Shown: positions 4,827 through 11,503 of the stretch, piece after piece
Layout of the letters: each line of letters starts with the position of its first letter
Numbering within the stretch: the first letter of the stretch is position 1
From: Thermoflexales bacterium
GTDB lineage: Bacteria; Chloroflexota; Anaerolineae; J036; Brachytrichaceae
Direction: 5' to 3'
Assembly (NCBI GenBank): GCA_017998555.1
Contig: JAGOCU010000039.1
Location: 1-12,098 of the forward strand
DNA length: 12,098 nt
Program-made: the position numbers and the translations under genes
The notes under the pieces: model-generated
Told to the model about the DNA's origin: nothing
What the model saw: the letters and a program-made list of their open reading frames with translations, nothing else
The model's database searches: none

Positions 4827-6030
4827 CTGCCCGAACCGGCGCGGGCGTCGACTGAGCCACTTTCGGAGCCGCCGCTTTCGCGGCCACGCTTCCGAGCGGC
4901 CGTCCGGGGCGCTTACCGAGTTCGGGACCGGACTTGCCGGCGCCGGGTTTTCTCGGCGCGCGGGTCGCCTTCCGGCGAGCCGGACGGGCGATGGGCGCCG
5001 CAGCGGTCTTTGCGGCAGGCGGAGCCGCCGCCAGCAATAGGTCGGCGGCCATCAGCGCGGCACCGACGACCCCCGCGTGTTCGCCCAGGGCCGCCTCGAC
5101 AATGCGCACCTTGTCGATACCGGTCCGGTTGATGGCATGTTCGCGCGCCGTCGTCGCGATCTTGTCAATCATCCAGTGTCCCAGGCCTTCAATCACGCCG
5201 CCGCCATAGATCAGGGCTTGCGGATCCAGGACGTTGATCAGGCTGGCCGCGTGCAGGCCGAGATAATGGGCGGCCCGCCGCAGGACCTCGACGGTCAGCG
5301 CATCGTCGGCTTCGACCGCCGCCGACAGGACACTGGAGGTCAGCGCGCCGTTCTTTTCGGCCAGCAGCTCCGGCAGGATGGTCTTCCGGCCGGCTGCAAT
5401 TCCGGCCCGCAGATCGCGCTCGATTGCGGTCCGGCTCGCGATCGCTTCGATGCCGCCGCGGATCCCGCCGCCGGGCGCATACGGGCCATCGGCCATGGTG
5501 ACCATGTGCCCGACCTCGCCGGCGCTCCCGCGGGTGCCCTCGTAGATCTTGCCATCCAGGATAAGGCCGCCGCCGATGCCGGTGCCAACGAAAATGGTGA
5601 CCATGCTGCGCAACCCGCGGCCTGCGCCCATGCGCAACTCGCCCGTCGCGGCGACCCGGACGTCATTGGACAGCACAACCGGGACGGGCCGCCATTCGCG
5701 CAGCATCCGCGCGATCTCGACGTTCTCCATCCCCGGGATATTGGTGATCCGAATGATGACCCCGCGCGGGCCGTCGATGATGCCGGGCACGCCGATCCCG
5801 ATCGCGGCAATATCTTCTTTCGCGAGTCCGGCCCGATCGACGGCGTCGTCCATCGCCTTGATCAGCCGCTTCATGACCACTTGCGGCCCTTGCTGAGCCT
5901 GCGTCGTTTTCTTGGCCGAGGCCACCACTTTGCCGGCCTCATCGACGACAGCGGCGAGGATCTTGGTGCCCCCGAGGTCGATTCCAAGCGTGTAACGGTG
6001 AGCGGATTTGCGTGAGCGTGGCACGGGCAT
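4735..6030 (-). CDS. ROK-family sugar-kinase-like protein, zinc-cysteine-less, with basic AT-hook-like C-terminal tail
   Basis: This 431-residue cytoplasmic protein has a full ROK kinase core (about 13-335): phosphate loop GIDLGGTK (16-23), GVPGIID (80-86), SNDVRVAATGE (121-131, Asp123 the expected catalytic base), GTGIGGGLILDGKIYEGTRGSAGEVGH (149-175), YGGGV (275-279). Many ROK proteins phosphorylate glucose or related hexoses. Two oddities stand out. The family zinc site (CxCGxxGC after GH) reads PGGGIRGGIE (186-195), so all three cysteines are gone, although His175 and Glu195 remain. Residues 338-431 form a K/A/P-rich tail ending in two AT-hook-like PGRP motifs (KRPGRPLG 373-380, GRKPGRPPK 421-429). 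The start at 6030 is set by an AAGGAAG Shine-Dalgarno six bases upstream. The frame stays open to 6174 but runs back into the tRNA gene. Glucokinase activity, a different sugar, or a regulatory role are all possible. Confidence 0.85.
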   Translation of the reverse strand: MPVPRSRKSAHRYTLGIDLGGTKILAAVVDEAGKVVASAKKTTQAQQGPQVVMKRLIKAMDDAVDRAGLAKEDIAAIGIGVPGIIDGPRGVIIRITNIPGMENVEIARMLREWRPVPVVLSNDVRVAATGELRMGAGRGLRSMVTIFVGTGIGGGLILDGKIYEGTRGSAGEVGHMVTMADGPYAPGGGIRGGIEAIASRTAIERDLRAGIAAGRKTILPELLAEKNGALTSSVLSAAVEADDALTVEVLRRAAHYLGLHAASLINVLDPQALIYGGGVIEGLGHWMIDKIATTAREHAINRTGIDKVRIVEAALGEHAGVVGAALMAADLLLAAAPPAAKTAAAPIARPARRKATRAPRKPGAGKSGPELGKRPGRPLGSVAAKAAAPKVAQSTPAPVRAAKAPQKATRGALKQAPGTPGRKPGRPPKAR

Positions 6031-6078
6031 GTGGCACTTCCTTAAGCCTGGCGACCAGGGGGCCGCCGAGGGCGCTGA

Positions 6079-6122
6079 ACAAAAAGAAAGAGCGAACCAC
6101 GCACGTGCGTCGTCCGCTCTTT
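6079..6122 (-). terminator. Factor-independent terminator of the tRNA-Leu gene
   Basis: On the minus strand, 11 bases past the tRNA, bases 6122-6087 fold into an 18-bp stem with two mismatches. The ends are AAAGAGCG and CGCTCTTT, with the palindrome ACGCACGTGCGT (6099-6110) at the centre. A T-rich CTTTTTGT (6086-6079) follows. This is the only hairpin in the window with a clear T-tract in the sense direction. It precedes the ROK gene by 57 bases, so that gene either uses read-through or has its own promoter, which I cannot identify. Confidence 0.8.
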
Positions 6123-6132
6123 GCGGGTCATA

Positions 6133-6214
6133 TGCGCTGGACAGGACTTGAACCTGCAAGCCTTGCGGCACCACCCCCTCAAGATGGCGTGTCTGCCAAT
6201 TTCACCACCAGCGC
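6133..6214 (-). tRNA. tRNA-Leu (anticodon GAG)
   Basis: The 82-nt reverse-strand sequence folds as a class II tRNA. The acceptor stem is GCGCTGG (6214-6208) with CCAGCGC (6140-6134), and the discriminator A is at 6133. The D arm is GTG/CAC around AAATTGGCAGA. The anticodon stem is CCATC/GGTGG with loop TTGAGGG, placing anticodon GAG at 6180-6178 (reads CUC and CUU). A 13-nt variable arm (GCC-GCAA-GGC core) and a T arm (GCAGG-TTCAAGT-CCTGT) follow. The long variable arm and discriminator A fit leucine identity. The 3' CCA is not encoded and must be added enzymatically. Confidence 0.97.
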
Positions 6215-6243
6215 GCGTCGCGACATTTCGGTCGCGGCCGCAA

Positions 6244-6271
6244 AGTATACCCCACTGGTCACGATTGGCAA
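6244..6271 (-). promoter_or_regulatory. Sigma-70-type promoter of tRNA-Leu
   Basis: On the minus strand TTGCCA (6271-6266) and TATACT (6249-6244) are separated by 16 bp. Each matches the consensus at five of six positions. Transcription would start near 6237, about 23 bases before the mature tRNA, and a small hairpin (CGCGAC 6219-6224 with GTCGCG 6231-6236) lies in that leader. This is the best complete promoter in the window. Confidence 0.7.
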
Positions 6272-6466
6272 AGCGATGCGATTCCATGGCGGATTGCCGG
6301 AGAACGGGGGAACGGGAGGGCAGTTACCTTCTCCTGTTCTCCGATTTTCCTGTTTTGAATTGCAGGCCTGAAACGGGGGCGGAGGCGTTATGGGCGCGGG
6401 GCAAATGACTCAGCAGCAGCCAGGTGGACCGCGCCCCGAAACATGAGCGCTCGCTGAGAATGCGGC
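6272..6466. other. Spacer between the tRNA promoter and the nrfH promoter, with inverted repeats
   Basis: No gene is visible in this part of the 316-bp spacer. CGGAGAAC (6298-6305) pairs with GTTCTCCG (6336-6343). An overlapping, competing pair is GAACGGGAG (6310-6318) with CTCCTGTTC (6331-6339, one G-T), followed on the plus strand by ATTTTCCTGTTTT. A second inverted repeat, GGGCGCGG (6392-6399) with CCGCGCCC (6429-6436), lies just upstream of the nrfH promoter, and an 8-bp palindrome GAGCGCTC (6445-6452) is near its -35 position. I find no FNR-type TTGAT-N4-ATCAA site. Functions are unknown. Confidence 0.4.
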
Positions 6467-6472
6467 TATAAT
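6467..6472 (+). promoter_or_regulatory. Perfect -10 box (TATAAT) for nrfHA
   Basis: TATAAT is embedded in GGCTATAATCGCC. At the 17-bp position upstream (6444-6449) the sequence is TGAGCG, a poor -35, so activation by a bound protein is plausible for an anaerobic respiration operon. The palindrome GAGCGCTC (6445-6452) covers that spot. The leader would be about 52 bases and contains a small TCTGG-ATCG-CCAGA hairpin (6481-6494). Confidence 0.55.
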
Positions 6473-6530
6473 CGCCTAAGTCTGGATCGCCAGATGGACG
6501 CATCGCCCGAAGGATCGCCTGCAATACATC

Positions 6531-7031
6531 ATGACTGTCGAAAGCCCAGCCGGCACGCCCCAAAAGGGCACGCCCCGACTTCGTTTTGCGCTTCTCATCG
6601 CCGTATTTGCCCTGGCCGGCATCCTGGCCGGGGTGGGGGCCTACACGTTTGCCTACGCCAAGGGCGGGTCCTATCTCCTCGATGATCCCCAGGCCTGCGT
6701 GAACTGCCACATCATGCGCGATCAGTATGACAGTTGGTCGCACAGTTCGCACAAAACCGTGGCGACCTGCAACAGTTGCCATGTGCCCCACGATTTCCTC
6801 GGCAAGTACGCCACCAAGCTCGAGAATGGCTATTCGCATTCCCGAGCGTTCACCTTGATGGACTTCAAGGAACCCATTGAAATGCGACCGGTCAGCCGCA
6901 ATATCGTGCTGAACAACTGCCTGGACTGCCATCAGTCCGTCGTGAGTTCGATCACGGCGCTGCACACGGGCAGCCAGGACACGCTGGATTGCATTACGTG
7001 TCATCGGAGCGTTGGGCACGCCGCCAAATAG
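6531..7031 (+). CDS. nrfH: NrfH, tetraheme cytochrome c quinol dehydrogenase of the nitrite reductase complex
   Basis: This 166-residue NapC/NirT-type cytochrome has one transmembrane anchor (about 18-42) and four CxxCH heme sites on the outside: CVNCH (56-60), CNSCH (80-84), CLDCH (130-134) and CITCH (154-158). Met62 follows the first motif, as in Desulfovibrio NrfH, where a methionine ligates heme 1. The protein oxidises menaquinol and passes electrons to NrfA. Length and heme number are standard for NrfH. An AGGA lies 16 bases before the ATG, rather far, but no other in-frame start fits. nrfA begins 28 bases after its stop, so the two form an operon. Confidence 0.96.
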   Translation: MTVESPAGTPQKGTPRLRFALLIAVFALAGILAGVGAYTFAYAKGGSYLLDDPQACVNCHIMRDQYDSWSHSSHKTVATCNSCHVPHDFLGKYATKLENGYSHSRAFTLMDFKEPIEMRPVSRNIVLNNCLDCHQSVVSSITALHTGSQDTLDCITCHRSVGHAAK

Positions 7032-7059
7032 TGTCGCTTAACAGAGCAAACAACCCATC

Positions 7060-8514
7060 ATGAGAAAGATCTCGATACGATCGCTTCCCACCGGCGCATA
7101 CTTTGTCATCTTCGGCGTTCTGGCGTTGTTGACGGCGGGGGTCCTGCTTCTTTTGCAGAGCGTCAATGACCGGCAGCGCGAAGGCCGCCAGGATGCTTTT
7201 CGTGTCGTGCCGCTGTCGGAGGACGTGGTCGACCCCGCTGTCTGGGGCCAGAATTACCCAAACCAATATGACAGCTACAAGCGCACGGTCGACATTGCGC
7301 GGACCCGTTACGGCGGGAGTGAAGCCATCCAAAAGGTCGATGACGACAAGAACTGGCGCGTGATTTTCAACGGAAACCCATTCGCCGTGGACTACCGCGA
7401 GGAGCGCGGGCATGCCTATATGCTGGTCGACCAGCGCGAAACGGAACGGGTGAAGCAGTTCAAGCAACCGGGCGCCTGCCTGCATTGCCACGCGTCCGTG
7501 CTTCCGGCCTACTTCCAGAAGGGCGTGGAGGCCGGCGTGCCGGCGACGAATCGCGTGGCCGCCATCCAGAAAGGTTTTGAGATCGTCAACCCTCTGCCTT
7601 ACGCCGACGTCACAAAACTGGTTGAGCATCCGATCACGTGCAACGACTGCCATGATCCGGCGACGATGCAGTTGCGAATCACCCGGCCCGGTTTCCTGGC
7701 TGGAATCGACGCGCTTGCCAAGTCCAAGGATCCGGTGTCGCACCTGCCAAGCATTGGGCGCTGGCGCGCGGCGGGCTCAAAGGGCGACTACAACCCGAAC
7801 ATCGAGGCATCCCGACAAGAGATGCGATCCTTCGTGTGCGCGCAGTGCCATGTCGAGTACTACTTCAAAGGTGACGCCAAGCTGGTTGTCTTCCCGTGGC
7901 AGAACGGACTGAAGATGGAGCAAATCGAGTCCTACTATGACACGGCCGCCTTCAAGGACTTCGTGCACAAGGACAGCGGCGCGAATGTGCTCAAGGCCCA
8001 GCACCCGGAGTTTGAGACCTGGAGTCAGGGCGTGCACGCGCAAAGCGGCGTGTCATGCGCCGATTGCCACATGCCGTTTCAGCGCGTCGGGGCGGCGAAG
8101 GTCAGCGACCATCAGGTCCGCAGCCCCATGCTGAACGTAAACAACGCCTGTCAGGGCTGCCACAAGTTCAGCGAAGACGAGATGAAGGCCCGGGTGGCCG
8201 TCATCCAGGACCGCACCCGCGGGTTGATGACCCGCGCGGAAATCGCGGTGGTTGCATTGATTCAGGACATCGCCACGGCGAAGGCTGGCGGCGCGACGGA
8301 CGCTCAACTGGGTCCGGCTCGCGATCTGCAGCGCAAGGCGCAGTGGCGTCTGGACTATGTCGGGGCCGAAAACTCGATGGGTTTTCATGCGCCTGGTGAA
8401 ACCAATCGCATCCTGGCCGAGGCCATTGACTACGCGCGTCAGGGTCAGGTTGAATTGCTGAAAGTCGTGAAGCCGATCTCGGACCTGGGCGTTCCGGTGG
8501 CTCAGAAACCATAA
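7060..8514 (+). CDS. nrfA: NrfA, pentaheme cytochrome c nitrite reductase (ammonia-forming), CxxCH heme-1 type
   Basis: The 484-residue enzyme reduces nitrite to ammonium with six electrons at the outer face of the membrane. Heme sites are CLHCH (140-144), CNDCH (194-198), CAQCH (260-264), CADCH (333-337) and CQGCH (364-368). The catalytic heme 1 normally has CxxCK; here its lysine ligand is replaced by histidine. Other active-site features persist: VEYYF after heme 3 (Glu266-Tyr267, calcium ligand and catalytic tyrosine) and KAQH (312-315, with Lys312 and Gln314 as calcium ligands and His315 catalytic). An arginine near 130 may be the counterpart of the substrate arginine. An N-terminal hydrophobic segment (12-34) lacks an obvious cleavage site, so the protein is probably membrane-anchored. 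Co-transcribed with nrfH. No nrfEFG-like maturation genes are nearby. Confidence 0.95.
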   Translation: MRKISIRSLPTGAYFVIFGVLALLTAGVLLLLQSVNDRQREGRQDAFRVVPLSEDVVDPAVWGQNYPNQYDSYKRTVDIARTRYGGSEAIQKVDDDKNWRVIFNGNPFAVDYREERGHAYMLVDQRETERVKQFKQPGACLHCHASVLPAYFQKGVEAGVPATNRVAAIQKGFEIVNPLPYADVTKLVEHPITCNDCHDPATMQLRITRPGFLAGIDALAKSKDPVSHLPSIGRWRAAGSKGDYNPNIEASRQEMRSFVCAQCHVEYYFKGDAKLVVFPWQNGLKMEQIESYYDTAAFKDFVHKDSGANVLKAQHPEFETWSQGVHAQSGVSCADCHMPFQRVGAAKVSDHQVRSPMLNVNNACQGCHKFSEDEMKARVAVIQDRTRGLMTRAEIAVVALIQDIATAKAGGATDAQLGPARDLQRKAQWRLDYVGAENSMGFHAPGETNRILAEAIDYARQGQVELLKVVKPISDLGVPVAQKP

Positions 8515-8545
8515 CAGGCCTTGATGTCATCCTGAACAATGACAA

Positions 8546-8590
8546 GCGAGATCACAATCCCCGCGCAAGGCGCGGGGATTGTGATCTCGC
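8546..8590. terminator. Perfect 21-bp hairpin between convergent nrfA and sensor-phosphatase genes
   Basis: Bases 8546-8566 are an exact reverse complement of 8570-8590 with a three-base loop (AAG). It starts 31 bases after the nrfA stop and ends 19 bases before the stop of the convergent gene. Neither side has a strong T-tract; the minus side reads TTGTCATTGTTC. The probable role is a bidirectional terminator or RNA 3'-end stabiliser. Confidence 0.75.
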
Positions 8591-8609
8591 CGGATGTATT
8601 CGGATCGAT

Positions 8610-11462
8610 CTAGTCCGGATCCCGCTTGATCACCACCACGGTCTGATCGTCGAAGGGGACTTCACCGCCGGTGTGCTCGCGAACCGCGGTCATGACCATG
8701 TCGACGATCTCCGCGGCGCTGAGCGGAGAAGCCGCATGAAAGGCGCTGGTCAAGCGCTCCATCCCGAATTCTTGTCCGCTGGAATTCAGCGCATCCACCA
8801 GACCATCCGTGTATAGCATCAGCGCATCCCCTGGCGCGACGAAGAACTCGCGCAGGGGCGGCTCGATCGGCTCAAACACGCCAATCGCCATGCCTGATCC
8901 AGCCAGCGAGGCCAGATCGCCATTGCCGCGAGCATGCAGGGGCAGGTTGTGCCCGGCGTTGGCGTAGTGCGTCTCACCGGTGCGGGTGTCCAGAATCGCG
9001 TAGAACATGGTCACGAACAGATCCGAACGGGTGTCGGCCAGCACCAGTCGGTTGACCCGCTTGAGCACGGCATTGGGCTCGCGCCCGCTGAACGCGGCCC
9101 CGCGCAGCAGCGACCGGGTAAGGGCCATGAAGAGCGCAGCCGGCACGCCCTTGTCGGCCACATCGGCCACTGCCACCCCAAACCGTCCATCCTGCAGTTC
9201 AATGAAGTCGTAGAAATCCCCGCCCACCTGGCGCGCCGCCTGCCAATCCGCGGCGATGCTCCAGCCCGCGGGCGCCGGCAACTGACGGGGGAGAAAACTC
9301 CGCTGGATTTCGCGGGCAAGCGCCAACTCATGTTCGAGCCGTTGGGCCTGTAACGACTCCTGATATAACCGCGCGCTGTCAATCGCCATCGCGGCCTGCT
9401 GGGCGATGCCATGCAAGATGCTCAGGGCGCGATCGCGCGGCATATGCTCTGAATGCCGGGCGCCGACAACCATCGCCCCGACCAACGCGCCGCGGGCGGT
9501 CAGGGGCAGGGCGGCGGTATGGGTCATGCCCAGGGCCTGGCCGATCGCGGCCGGGGTGTCCGAGAGAGTCGGCGCAGCGGTGGTTGCCGGGTTCGCCACC
9601 CACTCGGACCAGCATTCGGCGCGGCCATCCAGGGCCACAAGCGCCTCGCGCGCGCCCCGGGCCACGCCCGCGGATCCCGCCAGCCGGCAGGCGCCGGACT
9701 CCGCATCCCGCACGAACATCGCGCACGCATCGACCCCCACCATCAGGGGCGTCAGTCGGACCACCCGATCGACGATCTCATCGACCGTCTTCTCTTCGTT
9801 CACGGCCTGGGCCACTTCGAGCAGGGCGGCCGTCGCCCAGGCCTCTTCCTCGCGGGCCACGTTTGCCCGGACGGCGTCGAGCACGACGGCGGCCTGGCTG
9901 GCGAGACCGGCCAGCAGGTCCATCCGGCGCGCGGAGGACGCGCCCGCGCCCTCGCTGAGCACGATCAGCGCGGCCTGCAGCTCGTCTCGCGCGACCATCG
10001 GCAGGGCGATCGCCGGCATGCGCAGGCGCCCAGACGCCTCGCCCGCTTCCGGCAAGCGCGATGCCATCATCCGAGCCAGGGCGGGAATGTCCTCGATCAG
10101 GATCTCGTCGCCGGGCGAAAGCCGCTCATGGTCCGACAGCTCACCCTCGACGGCCGCGATTTCAAACCCCTGGCCCTGGGGCTCCCGGATGAGGATGGCG
10201 CAGGCGTCCACCCCTGACAGCATTTGCGACAGGCGGACGATGGCCTCCATCGCATCCTCGAGCGTCTCAGCGCTGCGCGCGACATCGGCAACCTGAAGCA
10301 TCGCGGCCGATTGCCAGGCCTGTTCGCGTTCCGCCTCGTACAACCGCGCATCTCCAACCGCGACCGCGACCTGTTGCGCGAGCATCTCGAGATAGGCCTC
10401 GTCGTCGGCTGAAAATGCCCCGGTCGTTTCGGATTGCAGATCAAGCGCGCCGATGACCTGGTCCTTGAGAAAGAGCGGAACGACGGCCTCGCTTCGCGTC
10501 GCGGGCAGATGCGGGGTGGACACGTAGCGCGGTTCGGCGCTGACGTCGGCGATTCGGAGGGTCCTGAGTTCTGTGATGGCGGCGCCAACCAATCCCACTC
10601 CGGAAGCGCGGCGCAGCCCAAGTTCCGCCGGGTGGGTGGCGGCCCGACACGCGATCTCGCCGCTTCGATCCTCCATCAGAAACAGGCCCACAAAGTAGTA
10701 GCCAAAGGCGCGCTGGATGGCGTTGGCGACCTTGGGCAGGAGCGCGTCCATGTCGAGAATCGACGCTGTTTCACGCGCAACGGTGTCAACCAGGGCCAAC
10801 TGGCGGGCTCGGGCCCGTTCCCGGGCCAGCGCCCGGGCGTTCATGGTTGCCGCGGCCGCCTGGTTGGCGACGATGCTGAGGATGCGCAAGTGGCTGTCGC
10901 TGTAGGCGCCCGGCTTGTCAGACAGCAGGCCCATTGCGCCAACCACCCGGTCGCCGGCGAGCAGGGGCACAAACACGCCGCTGCGCGGCATGACGAATTG
11001 ATCGCCGTCCAGGCTGCGCGGCCGGGCAGGCAGGCTGTCCAACTCGGTCAGGAAATCCCGCACGAGGATCGATTTTCCGGTGTCGCGCATCCACCCGATG
11101 AGACCGCCGTTGTCGCCGATGTCAATCGGACGGGCCGGCTGCCGCTCGCCCTGGCGCACTCGGATGCGAAGATCATAGAGGGAGCCGTCAAAGAATCCGA
11201 GCTGGAAGGAACGGGCGTCCATGAGCTTGGCCGCGCGCTCGTAGACCAACTCACACAGGGCGGTTTCATCAAGCGATGCCGAGGCGATGGCCTGCACGGC
11301 CTCACTCAAGTCCTGCAGTTCCGCGACCCGGGCGACGAGGGCGCGCCGAGTTGCGCGGCGTCGGCGCAGGTAGATCCCGCCGGCCACGGCGATCAACGCC
11401 AGGGCGACCAGGGCGCCGATGAGCAAGGCAGCGGGCAGGCGGATATCGGGAAGAGCAGGCAT
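8610..11462 (-). CDS. Membrane-anchored multi-GAF sensor with SpoIIE-type PP2C serine phosphatase domain
   Basis: The 950-residue protein has one transmembrane helix (about 11-32) followed by RRRR. Four GAF-like modules come next (about 56-205, 235-372, 398-530 and 558-697), separated by helical linkers, and then a coiled-coil (698-725) with LAREIQRSFLPRQLP, the usual entry to RsbU/SpoIIE phosphatases. The phosphatase domain (about 735-947) shows GGDFYDF (747-753), VADVADKGVPAALFM (765-779), YANAGHNLPL (833-842), LYTDGLVDA (883-891) and PFDDQTVVV (936-944). The metal-binding aspartates are 749, 767, 885 and 938 or 939. Such proteins dephosphorylate an anti-anti-sigma (STAS) partner in response to a signal bound by GAF domains. 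No partner gene is in the window, so the pathway is unknown. GAF1, GAF2 and GAF4 look like free-standing ligand or redox sensors; no phytochrome chromophore cysteine is evident. No Shine-Dalgarno is seen before the ATG. Convergent with nrfA and divergent from the last gene. Confidence 0.9.
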   Translation of the reverse strand: MPALPDIRLPAALLIGALVALALIAVAGGIYLRRRRATRRALVARVAELQDLSEAVQAIASASLDETALCELVYERAAKLMDARSFQLGFFDGSLYDLRIRVRQGERQPARPIDIGDNGGLIGWMRDTGKSILVRDFLTELDSLPARPRSLDGDQFVMPRSGVFVPLLAGDRVVGAMGLLSDKPGAYSDSHLRILSIVANQAAAATMNARALARERARARQLALVDTVARETASILDMDALLPKVANAIQRAFGYYFVGLFLMEDRSGEIACRAATHPAELGLRRASGVGLVGAAITELRTLRIADVSAEPRYVSTPHLPATRSEAVVPLFLKDQVIGALDLQSETTGAFSADDEAYLEMLAQQVAVAVGDARLYEAEREQAWQSAAMLQVADVARSAETLEDAMEAIVRLSQMLSGVDACAILIREPQGQGFEIAAVEGELSDHERLSPGDEILIEDIPALARMMASRLPEAGEASGRLRMPAIALPMVARDELQAALIVLSEGAGASSARRMDLLAGLASQAAVVLDAVRANVAREEEAWATAALLEVAQAVNEEKTVDEIVDRVVRLTPLMVGVDACAMFVRDAESGACRLAGSAGVARGAREALVALDGRAECWSEWVANPATTAAPTLSDTPAAIGQALGMTHTAALPLTARGALVGAMVVGARHSEHMPRDRALSILHGIAQQAAMAIDSARLYQESLQAQRLEHELALAREIQRSFLPRQLPAPAGWSIAADWQAARQVGGDFYDFIELQDGRFGVAVADVADKGVPAALFMALTRSLLRGAAFSGREPNAVLKRVNRLVLADTRSDLFVTMFYAILDTRTGETHYANAGHNLPLHARGNGDLASLAGSGMAIGVFEPIEPPLREFFVAPGDALMLYTDGLVDALNSSGQEFGMERLTSAFHAASPLSAAEIVDMVMTAVREHTGGEVPFDDQTVVVIKRDPD

Positions 11463-11485
11463 GATCGGATGGGTGATGCGACTGT

Positions 11486-11492
11486 TATTATA
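11486..11492. promoter_or_regulatory. Overlapping divergent -10 boxes
   Basis: The 41-bp spacer holds one AT-rich spot in a GC-rich context. On the minus strand 11492-11487 is a perfect TATAAT for the sensor-phosphatase gene (leader about 18 bases). On the plus strand 11486-11491 reads TATTAT for the rightward gene, about 12 bases before its ATG. RNA polymerase could use only one at a time. No clear -35 elements are seen in either direction. Confidence 0.45.
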
Positions 11493-11503
11493 GGGACGAC
11501 AGC

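Noticed and set aside
5077..6015. Plus-strand open frame opposite the ROK gene
   Set aside because: The ROK frame carries all the family motifs; this frame has D/R/H/Q-rich shadow composition.
6031..6174. Upstream extension of the ROK gene to an ATG at 6174
   Set aside because: It would run through the tRNA-Leu gene and its terminator; the ATG at 6030 has a good Shine-Dalgarno and the ROK core starts just after it.
6411..6420. CAGCAGCAG triplet run
   Set aside because: Only three units; expected by chance.
6324..7019. Minus-strand open frame opposite nrfH
   Set aside because: It lies across four conserved heme motifs of nrfH; no motif of its own.
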